Assembly: GCF_023242315.1 (NCBI RefSeq)
Contig: NZ_JALLIY010000017.1
Location: 62,001-126,000 of the forward strand
Source of the DNA: Pseudomonas sp. MWU13-2105
GTDB taxonomy: Bacteria; Pseudomonadota; Gammaproteobacteria; Pseudomonadales; Pseudomonadaceae
Reading direction: 5' to 3'
DNA length: 64,000 bases
The notes under the pieces were generated by a model. It worked only from the letters and a program-made list of their open reading frames with translations. It had not been told where the DNA came from and ran no database searches. Each line of letters starts with the position of its first letter. Within the stretch, counting starts at the first letter, position 1. Made by a program: the position numbers and the translations under genes. Shown here one piece after another: positions 41,382 through 49,517 of this stretch.

Positions 41382-43430
41382 CCGCTACGCCACTTACCCT
41401 GGCTGCTGCTGGCGATCGTTGGAGCGTGCGCCCTGGGCGTAGTGGCCTTGCGCCGTGGCGAGGCGATCAACGCCTTGTGGATCGTGGTCGCCGCCGTGGC
41501 GATCTATCTGGTTGCCTATCGTTACTACAGTCTGTTCATCGCCAATAATGTCATGCAGCTCGATGCCAATCGGGCCACGCCGGCGGTGCTCAACAACGAC
41601 GGTCTGGACTATGTGCCGACCAACAAACACATTCTTTTCGGTCACCACTTCGCCGCCATTGCCGGTGCCGGACCGTTGGTCGGCCCGGTATTGGCGGCGC
41701 AGATGGGCTACCTGCCCGGTACGCTGTGGCTGATTGCCGGCGTGGTGCTGGCCGGTGCGGTGCAGGACTTTATCGTCCTGTTCCTGTCCACCCGGCGCAA
41801 CGGTCGTTCCCTGGGCGACATGGTCCGTGAGGAAATGGGCCGGGTGCCAGGGACCATCGCCCTGTTCGGCTGCTTCCTGATCATGATCATCATCCTCGCG
41901 GTGCTCGCGCTGATCGTGGTCAAGGCCCTGGCCGAGAGCCCCTGGGGCATCTTCACTGTGATGGCGACCATCCCGATCGCGATGTTCATGGGCGTCTACA
42001 TGCGCTACATCCGCCCGGGCCGCATCGGTGAGATCTCCATTGTCGGCGTGCTTCTGTTGCTCGGTTCGATCTGGCTTGGCGGGCAGATCGCCGCCGATCC
42101 GGTCTGGGCCAAGGCCTTCAGCTTCACGGGCGTACAGATCACCTGGATGCTGGTCGGCTACGGTTTTGTCGCCGCGGTGTTGCCGGTGTGGCTGATCCTG
42201 GCACCGCGCGACTACCTGTCGACCTTCCTCAAGATCGGTACCATTGTCGCCCTGGCGATCGGCATCCTGATCACCATGCCGGTGCTGAAAATGCCGGCGC
42301 TGACCCAATTCGTCGACGGTACCGGTCCGGTCTGGAAAGGCGGTCTGTTCCCGTTCCTGTTCATCACCATTGCCTGCGGTGCGGTCTCCGGCTTCCATGC
42401 GCTGATTGCCTCCGGGACCACGCCCAAGCTGCTGGACAAGGAAACCAACGCCCGTTACATCGGTTACGGCGGCATGCTGATGGAGTCCTTCGTGGCCATC
42501 ATGGCGATGGTTGCCGCTTCGGTGATCGAGCCAGGCGTGTACTTCGCCATGAACAGCCCGGCGGCGGCGGTTGGCAGTGATGTGGTGACGGTGGCACAGA
42601 CCGTCAGCAGCTGGGGCTTTGCGATCACTCCTGACGCCCTGCTGGCCGTGGCCAGGGATATCGGTGAAACCACCGTGCTGTCCCGTGCCGGCGGTGCGCC
42701 GACCCTGGCGGTCGGTATCGCGCAGATCCTCCACCATGTGCTGCCCGGTGAGAACAGCATGGCGTTCTGGTACCACTTCGCGATCCTGTTCGAAGCACTG
42801 TTTATCCTGACGGCGGTGGATGCCGGTACCCGTGCCGGGCGTTTCATGTTGCAGGATTTGCTCGGCTCCTTCGTCCCGGCGCTCAAGCGCACCGAGTCCT
42901 GGACCGCCAACCTGATCGCCACCGCCGGTTGCGTGGCCATGTGGGGTTACCTGCTGTACCAGGGCGTGATCGACCCGCTGGGCGGCATCAACACCTTGTG
43001 GCCGCTGTTCGGTATCTCCAACCAGATGCTGGCCGGTATCGCGCTGATGCTCGGCACCGTGGTGCTGATCAAGATGAAACGCCAGCGCTATATCTGGGTG
43101 ACCCTGCTGCCGGCCGCCTGGTTGCTGATCTGTACCACCACCGCCGGCTTCATCAAGCTGTTCGACGCCAATCCGGCCATCGGTTTCCTTTCCCTGGCGA
43201 AGAAATACAGCGTAGCGTTGGAGGCCGGGCAGGTGATTGCCCCGGCCAAGGACATCAACCAGATGCAGCACGTGATCTTCAATGCCTATACCAACGCGGC
43301 TTTGACGGCACTCTTCCTGTTTGTGGTATTCAGTGTGCTGTTCTATGCCATCAAGGTCGGTGTCTCGGCCTGGGGCAACAAGGAACGCACGGACAAAGAA
43401 ACTCCGTTCCAGGCCGTGCCTGAAGCGTAA
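41364..43430 (+). CDS. cstA: Carbon starvation/pyruvate transporter CstA
   Basis: 688 residues, about 16-18 transmembrane segments. YVPTNKHILFGHHFAAIAGAG near residue 80 is the CstA hallmark, followed by GPVLAAQMGYLPGTLWLIAG and, mid-protein, ISGFHALIASGTTPK-like sequence (SGFHALIASGTTPK). It imports pyruvate and possibly peptides. Start is ATG 41364; upstream frame is non-conserved. An A-rich run (AAAAATAATAAT) overlies the first codons, as in Hfq/Crc-repressed mRNAs. ybdD follows. Confidence 0.9.
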   Translation: MKNNNSPLRHLPWLLLAIVGACALGVVALRRGEAINALWIVVAAVAIYLVAYRYYSLFIANNVMQLDANRATPAVLNNDGLDYVPTNKHILFGHHFAAIAGAGPLVGPVLAAQMGYLPGTLWLIAGVVLAGAVQDFIVLFLSTRRNGRSLGDMVREEMGRVPGTIALFGCFLIMIIILAVLALIVVKALAESPWGIFTVMATIPIAMFMGVYMRYIRPGRIGEISIVGVLLLLGSIWLGGQIAADPVWAKAFSFTGVQITWMLVGYGFVAAVLPVWLILAPRDYLSTFLKIGTIVALAIGILITMPVLKMPALTQFVDGTGPVWKGGLFPFLFITIACGAVSGFHALIASGTTPKLLDKETNARYIGYGGMLMESFVAIMAMVAASVIEPGVYFAMNSPAAAVGSDVVTVAQTVSSWGFAITPDALLAVARDIGETTVLSRAGGAPTLAVGIAQILHHVLPGENSMAFWYHFAILFEALFILTAVDAGTRAGRFMLQDLLGSFVPALKRTESWTANLIATAGCVAMWGYLLYQGVIDPLGGINTLWPLFGISNQMLAGIALMLGTVVLIKMKRQRYIWVTLLPAAWLLICTTTAGFIKLFDANPAIGFLSLAKKYSVALEAGQVIAPAKDINQMQHVIFNAYTNAALTALFLFVVFSVLFYAIKVGVSAWGNKERTDKETPFQAVPEA

Positions 43431-43445
43431 AAGAGGAATACCGCC

Positions 43446-43643
43446 ATGTTCAACGACCTGAGTCGCCTCGGTAAGTACCTCGGTCAGGCGGCGCGCCTGA
43501 TGGTCGGCATGCCCGACTACGACACCTACGTCGAGCATATGCAGAACAAGCATCCTGACAAGCCGGTCATGACCTACGAGGCGTTCTTCCGGGAGCGCCA
43601 GGAAGCCCGTTATGGCGGCAAGGGCGGACCGAAGTGCTGTTGA
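43446..43643 (+). CDS. YbdD/YjiX family (DUF466) protein
   Basis: 65 residues, the standard small partner of CstA. GMPDYDTYVEHMQNKHPD is the family signature, and the protein ends in a GGPKCC Cys pair. It is 15 bases after cstA, with GAGGAA upstream. YbdD-family proteins are required with CstA/BtsT-type transporters for pyruvate uptake in enterobacteria. Confidence 0.93.
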   Translation: MFNDLSRLGKYLGQAARLMVGMPDYDTYVEHMQNKHPDKPVMTYEAFFRERQEARYGGKGGPKCC

Positions 43644-43683
43644 CTTGAGGGCATGTTGAGTCTTCACGGCTGAACACTGTCAC

Positions 43684-43749
43684 TGTGGGAGCCGGCTTGC
43701 CGGCGATGGCGATCTTGCGGACGCCATCGCCGGCAAGCCGGCTCCCACA
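43684..43749. repeat. REPIN that also looks like a terminator
   Basis: TGTGGGAGCCGGCTTGCCGG and CCGGCAAGCCGGCTCCCACA are exact inverted copies, with GCGATGGCG/CGCCATCGC continuing the stem. ATTTTTTT follows immediately on the plus strand, so it could end the cstA-ybdD transcript. Confidence 0.85.
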
Positions 43750-43778
43750 AATTTTTTTAGCGTATGGGAGATCTTCGT

Positions 43779-44750
43779 TTGTCAGTCCCTATTCCCGTCA
43801 CTGTGCTCAGTGGCTTTCTCGGTGCCGGCAAAACCACGCTGTTGCGCCATCTGCTCAAAGCCGAGCACGGCCTGAAAATCGCCGTGATCGAGAACGAATT
43901 CAGCGACGCCGGAATCGACACCCAGCTGTTGGGGGGCGAGCCGGTGCAGGTGATGACGCTGTCCAACGGCTGCGTCTGCTGCACCATCCACACTGATCTG
44001 ACCAAGGCCCTGTACCTGCTGCTGGAACGCCTGGACAGCGGTGAGATCGCCTTCGACCGCCTGGTCATCGAATGCACCGGCCTGGCCGATCCGGCCCCGG
44101 TGGCGCAGACCTTTTTTATCGATGAGGAATTGCGCGAGCGCTACCTGCTCGACGGTATTATCACCCTGGTGGACGCCGCCCATGCCGAGCATCACCTGAC
44201 CCAGGCCATCGCCCAGGCGCAGATCGGCTTTGCCGACCGGTTGCTGGTGAGCAAGCGTGACCTGGTGGACGAGGCGACGTTTAGCGCCTTGAGCGAACGG
44301 CTGGCGCGGATCAACCGTCGGGCGCCGATCCGTATCGTCGAGCACGGCAATATCGACCTGGCGGAGCTGCTCGATGTGCGTGGCTTCAATCTCAATGCCG
44401 ACCTGGGCGGTGGCTTGAGTTTGCGCCCGGTCGGCAAGGCCCCGTCCGTCGACCGCATCTCCAGCCTGGTGCTGCGCACCGAGCAGCCGCTGGATATCGA
44501 TAAGCTCAGCGAGTTCATGAACGAACTGCTGGAAGATCACGGCAAGCAGTTGCTGCGCTACAAGGGCGTGCTGAATATTGCCGGGGAGCCGCGGCGCATG
44601 GTGTTCCAGGGGGTGCTCAAGTTGTACGGTTTCGACTGGGACACCGAGTGGGAGGAGGGCGCGGCGCGGGAGAGCGTGATCGTGTTTATCGCCGATGAGC
44701 TGCCGGAAGAGAAGATTCGCGAAGGCTTTGCGAAGGTGGCTGCCGCTTGA
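43779..44750 (+). CDS. yjiA: CobW/COG0523 GTPase, YjiA-like metallochaperone
   Basis: 323 residues from TTG 43779, chosen because GGGAG lies eight bases upstream; ATG 43764 in the same frame has none and follows the T-run. VLSGFLGAGKTTLLRHLL is Walker A, ENEFSDAGIDT the switch I region, NGCVCCTIHTDL the metal-binding CxCC, ECTGLADP the Walker B region and SKRDLVD the guanine specificity NKxD-like motif. GTP-dependent metal delivery is the family role. It is downstream of cstA-ybdD, as yjiA is of yjiX in enterobacteria. Confidence 0.9.
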   Translation: MSVPIPVTVLSGFLGAGKTTLLRHLLKAEHGLKIAVIENEFSDAGIDTQLLGGEPVQVMTLSNGCVCCTIHTDLTKALYLLLERLDSGEIAFDRLVIECTGLADPAPVAQTFFIDEELRERYLLDGIITLVDAAHAEHHLTQAIAQAQIGFADRLLVSKRDLVDEATFSALSERLARINRRAPIRIVEHGNIDLAELLDVRGFNLNADLGGGLSLRPVGKAPSVDRISSLVLRTEQPLDIDKLSEFMNELLEDHGKQLLRYKGVLNIAGEPRRMVFQGVLKLYGFDWDTEWEEGAARESVIVFIADELPEEKIREGFAKVAAA

Positions 44751-44821
44751 TGCGAGCCTTGTGGTGAGTGGACGTGTCCTGATGCTGTTCAGTTAAGGCC
44801 GCTTGAATCGGAGCGTGATCT

Positions 44822-44851
44822 TGTGGCGAGCGGGCTTGCCCGCTCGCCACA
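44822..44851. repeat. Collapsed REP palindrome, GTGGCGAGCGGGC family
   Basis: TGTGGCGAGCGGGC is joined through two bases (TT) directly to GCCCGCTCGCCACA, a perfect 14-base-arm palindrome lacking the ~100-base centre seen in the copies at 13886 and 55405. Confidence 0.85.
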
Positions 44852-44918
44852 CATCTCGGCCAGACTCGATGCGGCGTTTAACTGGGGCGGCGGGCTCCCG
44901 GCTGAGATTCTGGCAGGC

Positions 44919-45587
44919 TCAGGACCACTGCAAGACGGCAAGCCGATCCAGATACTCCGTCAGCCACTCGACGCCCAGCTCTGCATTGCCGTTCTCCACG
45001 GCAGCAACCAGGGCTTCACGCACTCGCCAATCTTCGGCTTGCGCCGAATGTTGCGCCAGGGCCAATCCGGTCAACGGCACCAGCCCGCCGAGAAAGTGCG
45101 CCAGGGGCACGTTGCCGGCCAGCCTGGCCAACTCCAGATGAAACTCGCCGCCCAGTCGGGTCGCCGTGCTCTGTCGGCCAGCTTCGGCATACTGGCGTTC
45201 TCGGGCAACCAGCGCGCGGAGCGGCTCGAAAGCGGGTCCGCCAGCCCTGGCGCAAACCAACTCGATAACGCTGGTCTCCGCCAATCGCCGCGCTTGCAGG
45301 GTCTGGCGGATCTGTTCGGCGTCGGGTTCGGCGACCCGGGCTCGTTGGTTGGGGCGGGCAAGAATGACCTGTTGCCGCACCAGGCGGGTCATCACGCGTC
45401 GCACCTGGCTGCGCCCCGCGCCATAGGCGCGGATCAAGGCTTCTTCACTCAAACCCTCGCCAAACCGCCGCTCGAGAATGTCTTCGAACACCTGGGCGTA
45501 GAGGGTTTCGGCGCAGTAGGCCGGGCCCTTTGGCAGCACGGGCGGGCGCCGGGCGGTGAAGGGCAGGGGTGTCGCAACGCTGTTCAT
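44919..45587 (-). CDS. GntR-family (FCD) regulator, second of two
   Basis: 222 residues. The N-terminal winged helix (about 22-88, with YAQVFEDILERRFGEGLSEE and RSQVRRVMTRLVRQQVI) departs somewhat from the GntR consensus; the C-terminal FCD domain (about 95-215) has the FHLELARLAGN metal/ligand helix. GGGGAG precedes ATG 45587. It is 23 bases downstream of the other GntR gene and likely cotranscribed with dctA. Effector unknown, perhaps a dicarboxylate. Confidence 0.82.
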   Translation of the reverse strand: MNSVATPLPFTARRPPVLPKGPAYCAETLYAQVFEDILERRFGEGLSEEALIRAYGAGRSQVRRVMTRLVRQQVILARPNQRARVAEPDAEQIRQTLQARRLAETSVIELVCARAGGPAFEPLRALVARERQYAEAGRQSTATRLGGEFHLELARLAGNVPLAHFLGGLVPLTGLALAQHSAQAEDWRVREALVAAVENGNAELGVEWLTEYLDRLAVLQWS

Positions 45588-45610
45588 ATGGTCTCCCCTT
45601 GGCGGGTGGG

Positions 45611-46324
45611 TTATTGCTCGGTACTGCCCAGATGGTCGTCCGGGATGGTGAGTTCGATGCCCATGCGCCGGCCTTCCTGGAGGATGTGCCGACGCATTTC
45701 CGCGCTGGCCAGCGCACTGTTCTTGTTGCGGATGGCGCGCACCACGGCTTCATTTTCCCGCAGGCGTTCGGCCAGGTGCTCCGGCGAGTTGCGCAGGACC
45801 TCGGCGCTCTGCTTGAGGGCGTTGCTGGTCTGCTGCACCACGTTCTGGAAGATCGGGTTGGACGTCAGGGCGAACAGTTCTTCATGGAAAGCGATGTAGG
45901 CGTTCATTCCGGCTTCGCTATCGTTGGCCTCCAGGGCTTCGTGCATGTCCATCAGGGTCAGGCGCAACTGGCCGATTTCCTTGCTGCTGATGGACTGGGC
46001 CACCAGCCCGACGATAAACGGCTCCAGGGTGTAGCGCAGTTGCAGCACATCTTCGAGGCTGGCGTCGGCCACGCCGCTGTGGATGGCCGAGGTTTCGCTG
46101 GGGGCGGCATTGAGCACCACCACCCCTTTGCCCGGCATCGAGCGCACCAGGCCGAGGGTTTCCAGTACGGTCACGGCTTCGCGCAGGCTCGGGCGGCTGA
46201 TGCCCAGTTGTTCGGCCAGTTCACGCTGGCCGGGCAGCATCTCACCGTGGCGCCACTGGCCGCGGGCCAGGGCGGCGCGGAGTTTTTCTACTACTGAATT
46301 GACGACGGTTGACGAACTGATCAC
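45611..46324 (-). CDS. GntR-family (FadR-type FCD) regulator, first of two
   Basis: 237 residues from GTG 46324 (GGGAG seven bases upstream). The helix-turn-helix region has MLPGQRELAEQLGISRPSLR followed by EAVTVLETLGLVRSMPGKGV (about 30-70), close to the PdhR/LldR consensus. The FCD domain follows (about 88-225), with FHEELFALTSNPIFQNVV. It is downstream of dctA; two GGTC-based palindromes upstream of dctA fit the TNGTNNNACNA operator of this family. Confidence 0.88.
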   Translation of the reverse strand: MISSSTVVNSVVEKLRAALARGQWRHGEMLPGQRELAEQLGISRPSLREAVTVLETLGLVRSMPGKGVVVLNAAPSETSAIHSGVADASLEDVLQLRYTLEPFIVGLVAQSISSKEIGQLRLTLMDMHEALEANDSEAGMNAYIAFHEELFALTSNPIFQNVVQQTSNALKQSAEVLRNSPEHLAERLRENEAVVRAIRNKNSALASAEMRRHILQEGRRMGIELTIPDDHLGSTEQ

Positions 46325-46422
46325 GGTTTACTCCCAGAAAAAACGGTCAGGCCACGACCCACGGCCGGCGATGGTTGCGCTTGCCTGGGCCGGTGCAGGC
46401 GCCCGTCCCTGGGCGCTGCGCA

Positions 46423-47736
46423 TCAGAACTCCTGCTGATGAGCCGGTGGTGTCGGCTTTCTCGGCGTAAAGGCATAACCTTGCTGGCCGTCGAGGACCTT
46501 GTGGGCGCGTTGCACATCAATGTCCTGTTCCCAGCGGGCAATGGCCACGGTGGCCACGCAGTTGCCGATCAGGTTGGTCATCGCCCGGCCAATGCCCATG
46601 AACCAGTCGACCGCCAGCACCAGGACCAACCCGACCACCGGGATCGCCGGGATCGCCGTCAGGGTGGCGGCGAGGATCACCAGGGCCGAACCGGGAATAC
46701 CGTGGGCGCCCTTGGAGGTGATCAGCGACACCAGGAGGATGGTCAGCAGGTCCGTCAGCGCCAGCGGGGTGCCGGTGGCGTTGGCGATAAAGACGATGGC
46801 CAGGGTCAGGTAGATCGAGAAACCGTCGAGGTTGAACGAGTACCCGGTCGGGATCACCAGGCCCACAGTCGAGCTGCCTATGCCTAAGTGTTCGAGCTTG
46901 CGCATCACCTGCGGCAACACGGCATCCGAGGAGGCGGTGCCCATCACGATCAGCAGTTCTTCGCGCAGGTACTTGAGGAGGGGCAGGATCCGCAGGCCGG
47001 ACAGGCGCATCACCACGCCGAGGATCACCAGTACGAAGGTCAGGCAGGTCACGTAGAACAGTGCCACCAGGCTGCCCAGTTGGCGCAGTGAGTCCAGGCC
47101 GTAGGTGCTGGTGGTGAAGGCAATGGCGCCGAACACCCCGAGCGGCGCCAGGCGCACGATCATGCCCATGATGCGGAAGATCACATGGCTGAGCTCGTTG
47201 ATCAGCCGGGAGATGCCCGCGGCCGATTCACCCACCAGGTTCAGGGCGCTGCCGAACAGCACGGAGAACAACAGCACCTGGAGAATGTTGTTGTCGGCGA
47301 AGGCGCCGATTACCGAGTTGGGAATCAGCTCCATCAGGAACTGTGTGGTCCCGCGAAGGTGCTGGCCGCGGTCGGCGAGGTCGCCCATGGCCACCTTGGA
47401 CAGTTGCTCCAGATGAATGTTGGCGCCGCTGCCGATGCCGGTGGAGAAGGCCAGGATCAGCCCGATCAACAAAGCGATGGTGGTCAGGATTTCGAAGTAG
47501 ATCACCGATTTCAGGCCGATCCGGCCAACCTTCTTCAGGTCGCCGGCACCGGAGATGCCGCTGACCACCACGCAGAAGACGATCAATCCGATGAGCATCT
47601 TGATCAGTTTGATAAAGCCGTCGCCCAGGGGTTTGAGTTGGACGGAAAATTCGGGAAGGGCGAGTCCGCAGATGATGCCGAGCACCAGTCCAAGGACAAC
47701 CTGAAGGAAAATCGAACGCGAGCACCATCTGAGCAT
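46423..47736 (-). CDS. dctA: C4-dicarboxylate:cation symporter DctA-like
   Basis: 437 residues, DAACS/SLC1 fold with about eight helices and two hairpins. Landmarks: PLGDGFIKLIKMLIGLIVF, the serine-rich HP1 region around MGTASSDAVLPQVMRKLE and HP2/TM7 with IPTGYSFNLDGFSIYLTLA. It imports succinate, fumarate or malate with Na+ or H+. Some paralogues carry other substrates, and the two adjacent GntR regulators suggest a specialised function. It starts at ATG 47736. Confidence 0.88.
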   Translation of the reverse strand: MLRWCSRSIFLQVVLGLVLGIICGLALPEFSVQLKPLGDGFIKLIKMLIGLIVFCVVVSGISGAGDLKKVGRIGLKSVIYFEILTTIALLIGLILAFSTGIGSGANIHLEQLSKVAMGDLADRGQHLRGTTQFLMELIPNSVIGAFADNNILQVLLFSVLFGSALNLVGESAAGISRLINELSHVIFRIMGMIVRLAPLGVFGAIAFTTSTYGLDSLRQLGSLVALFYVTCLTFVLVILGVVMRLSGLRILPLLKYLREELLIVMGTASSDAVLPQVMRKLEHLGIGSSTVGLVIPTGYSFNLDGFSIYLTLAIVFIANATGTPLALTDLLTILLVSLITSKGAHGIPGSALVILAATLTAIPAIPVVGLVLVLAVDWFMGIGRAMTNLIGNCVATVAIARWEQDIDVQRAHKVLDGQQGYAFTPRKPTPPAHQQEF

Positions 47737-47802
47737 GGGGAGGATCCTGGTCGGCGTTCCTTGGTCCGGGCCTGGGGCCGCGGCTTCGGAACTTAATTGT
47801 TG

Positions 47803-47813
47803 TGGTCTTACCG
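47803..47813. promoter_or_regulatory. GntR-type operator candidate upstream of dctA
   Basis: TGGTCTTACCG (GGT-N3-ACC symmetry) matches the FadR/FCD-type consensus TNGTNNNACNA at all but the last base. It is 67 bases upstream of the dctA start. Confidence 0.5.
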
Positions 47814-47887
47814 GTATGTCCAGTGCACGGTCAGTCTACGCTCGGTTTTTCCGGAATCACAAGGGGTTTACGCAAAATTGGTTGGAC

Positions 47888-47898
47888 CGGTCTGACCA
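47888..47898. promoter_or_regulatory. Second GntR-type operator candidate
   Basis: CGGTCTGACCA contains the perfect palindrome GGTC-T-GACC and fits GT-N3-AC spacing. Together with the site at 47803 it suggests two-site control of dctA. Confidence 0.45.
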
Positions 47899-47911
47899 GT
47901 AGTGCGGGTCC

Positions 47912-47995
47912 TGTAGGAGCTGGCTTGCCGGCGATGAGGCCCGCAAGTGCGATGCAAGCCTCAAGACCGCCATCGCCGGCAAGCCGGCTCCCACA
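47912..47995. repeat. REPIN, mixed TGTAGGAG/GTGGGAG ends
   Basis: TGTAGGAGCTGGCTTGCCGG at left, CGGCAAGCCGGCTCCCACA at right, with GCGATGAGG and CCATCGC inside. The gap 47737-48120 holds the dctA operators, this repeat and the glyA terminator, and no gene. Confidence 0.8.
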
Positions 47996-48070
47996 AAATG
48001 GTGTTCCACCGTAAAGGCACGGCTTGGCTGCGGGAGCGACGGACGGCGAGTTTTCTCCAGATGAAAAAAA

Positions 48071-48092
48071 GCCCGGTCATCGCTGACCGGGC
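48071..48092 (-). terminator. Intrinsic terminator of glyA
   Basis: On the minus strand GAGCCCGGTCA and TGACCGGGC form a strong stem with a short loop followed by TTTTTTT, just after the glyA stop. The opposite strand has a shorter CTTTTA tail. Confidence 0.88.
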
Positions 48093-48120
48093 TCTTTTAT
48101 TGCGGCGGGATACGGGCTGA

Positions 48121-49374
48121 TTAAGCGCCGTAAACCGGCAGCTTGGCGCAGATGGCCTTGACCTTCGCGCGAACGGCGTCGATCACCGCTTCGTTGTTCA
48201 GGTCAGCCAGGATGTCGCAGATCCAGCCGGCCAGTTCGCGGCATTCGGTTTCCTTGAAGCCACGGGTGGTGACCGCCGGGGTACCGAAACGCAGGCCGGA
48301 GGTGACGAACGGCGAGCGTGGGTCGTTCGGCACCGAGTTCTTGTTCACGGTGATGAAGGCCTTGCCCAGGGCCGCGTCGGCGTCTTTGCCGGAGATGTCC
48401 TGCTTGATCAGCGAGAGCAGGAACAGGTGGTTCTTGGTGCCACCGGAAACCACGTCGAAACCGCGTTCGATAAACACTTCGGCCATGGCCTGGGCGTTTT
48501 TCACCACTTGTTGCTGGTAGACCTTGAACTCAGGCTGCAGCGCTTCCTTGAAGCAGATCGCCTTGGCCGCGATCACGTGCTCCAGCGGGCCGCCCTGGGC
48601 GCCCGGGAATACCGCCGAGTTGAGCTTCTTCTCGATCTCGGCGTTGGCACGCGCGAGGATCAGGCCGCCCCGTGGACCGCGCAGGGTCTTGTGGGTGGTG
48701 GTGGTGACCACGTCGGCGAACGGTACCGGGTTCGGGTAGACGCCGGCGGCGACCAGGCCGGCCACGTGGGCCATGTCGACGAACAGGTAGGCGCCGACTT
48801 TGTCCGCGATGGCGCGGAAACGTGGGAAGTCGAGGATCTGCGAGTAGGCGGAGAAACCGGCGACGATCATTTTCGGCTTGTGCTCGACCGCCAGGCGCTC
48901 GACTTCGTCGTAGTCGATCAGGCCGTTGGCGTCGATGCCGTACTGCACGGCGTTGTACAGCTTGCCGGAGGAGGAGACGCTGGCGCCGTGGGTCAGGTGC
49001 CCGCCGTGGGCCAGGCTCATGCCCAGGATGGTGTCGCCGCCTTGCAGCAGGGCCAGGTAGACCGCCGAGTTGGCTTGGGAGCCGGCGTGCGGCTGGACGT
49101 TGGCGTAATCGGCGCCGAACAGTTCCTTGGCGCGGTCGATGGCCAGCTGTTCAACCACGTCGACGTATTCGCAGCCGCCGTAGTAACGCTTGCCTGGATA
49201 GCCTTCGGCGTACTTGTTGGTCAGGACCGAACCCTGGGCTTCCATCACCGCGGGGCTGGTGTAGTTTTCCGAGGCGATCAGCTCGATGTGCTCTTCCTGG
49301 CGCTGAGCTTCTTGCTCCATGGCGGCAAAGAGATCGGCGTCGTACTTGGCAATAGTCAAATCACGGCTGAACAT
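48121..49374 (-). CDS. glyA: Serine hydroxymethyltransferase
   Basis: 417 residues, the normal length. IELIASENYTSPAVMEAQGS, NKYAEGYPGKRYYGGCEYVD, PHAGSQANSAVY and VVTTTTHKTLRGPRGG with the PLP-binding Lys are intact. It interconverts serine and glycine while charging tetrahydrofolate with a one-carbon unit. Start is ATG 49374 with GAGGA upstream. Its place beside morA and yjiA is as in P. aeruginosa. Pseudomonas usually has more than one glyA. Confidence 0.95.
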   Translation of the reverse strand: MFSRDLTIAKYDADLFAAMEQEAQRQEEHIELIASENYTSPAVMEAQGSVLTNKYAEGYPGKRYYGGCEYVDVVEQLAIDRAKELFGADYANVQPHAGSQANSAVYLALLQGGDTILGMSLAHGGHLTHGASVSSSGKLYNAVQYGIDANGLIDYDEVERLAVEHKPKMIVAGFSAYSQILDFPRFRAIADKVGAYLFVDMAHVAGLVAAGVYPNPVPFADVVTTTTHKTLRGPRGGLILARANAEIEKKLNSAVFPGAQGGPLEHVIAAKAICFKEALQPEFKVYQQQVVKNAQAMAEVFIERGFDVVSGGTKNHLFLLSLIKQDISGKDADAALGKAFITVNKNSVPNDPRSPFVTSGLRFGTPAVTTRGFKETECRELAGWICDILADLNNEAVIDAVRAKVKAICAKLPVYGA

Positions 49375-49485
49375 GGCGGTCCTCAAGGATCGGGGGCAGA
49401 AAAGAAGCCATTCTAACCCAATGGCTTTTATCTGGCATATGAAAGGGCGTCATGTCGCGGATAAGCGGCGCTCATTTGGGATAGG

Positions 49486-49510
49486 TGGCGCCTGAACTGG
49501 CCAGGCGCCA
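49486..49510 (-). terminator. Hairpin after morA
   Basis: TGGCGCCTG and CAGGCGCCA pair perfectly across seven bases, eight bases beyond the morA stop. No T-run follows on the minus strand, so it may act as an RNA-protecting stem rather than an efficient terminator. Confidence 0.45.
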
Positions 49511-49517
49511 GAGGGGC

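Noticed and set aside
41394..43667. A 757-residue open frame antisense to cstA
   Set aside because: Shadow frame rich in Gly, His and Gln; CstA on the plus strand is unambiguous.
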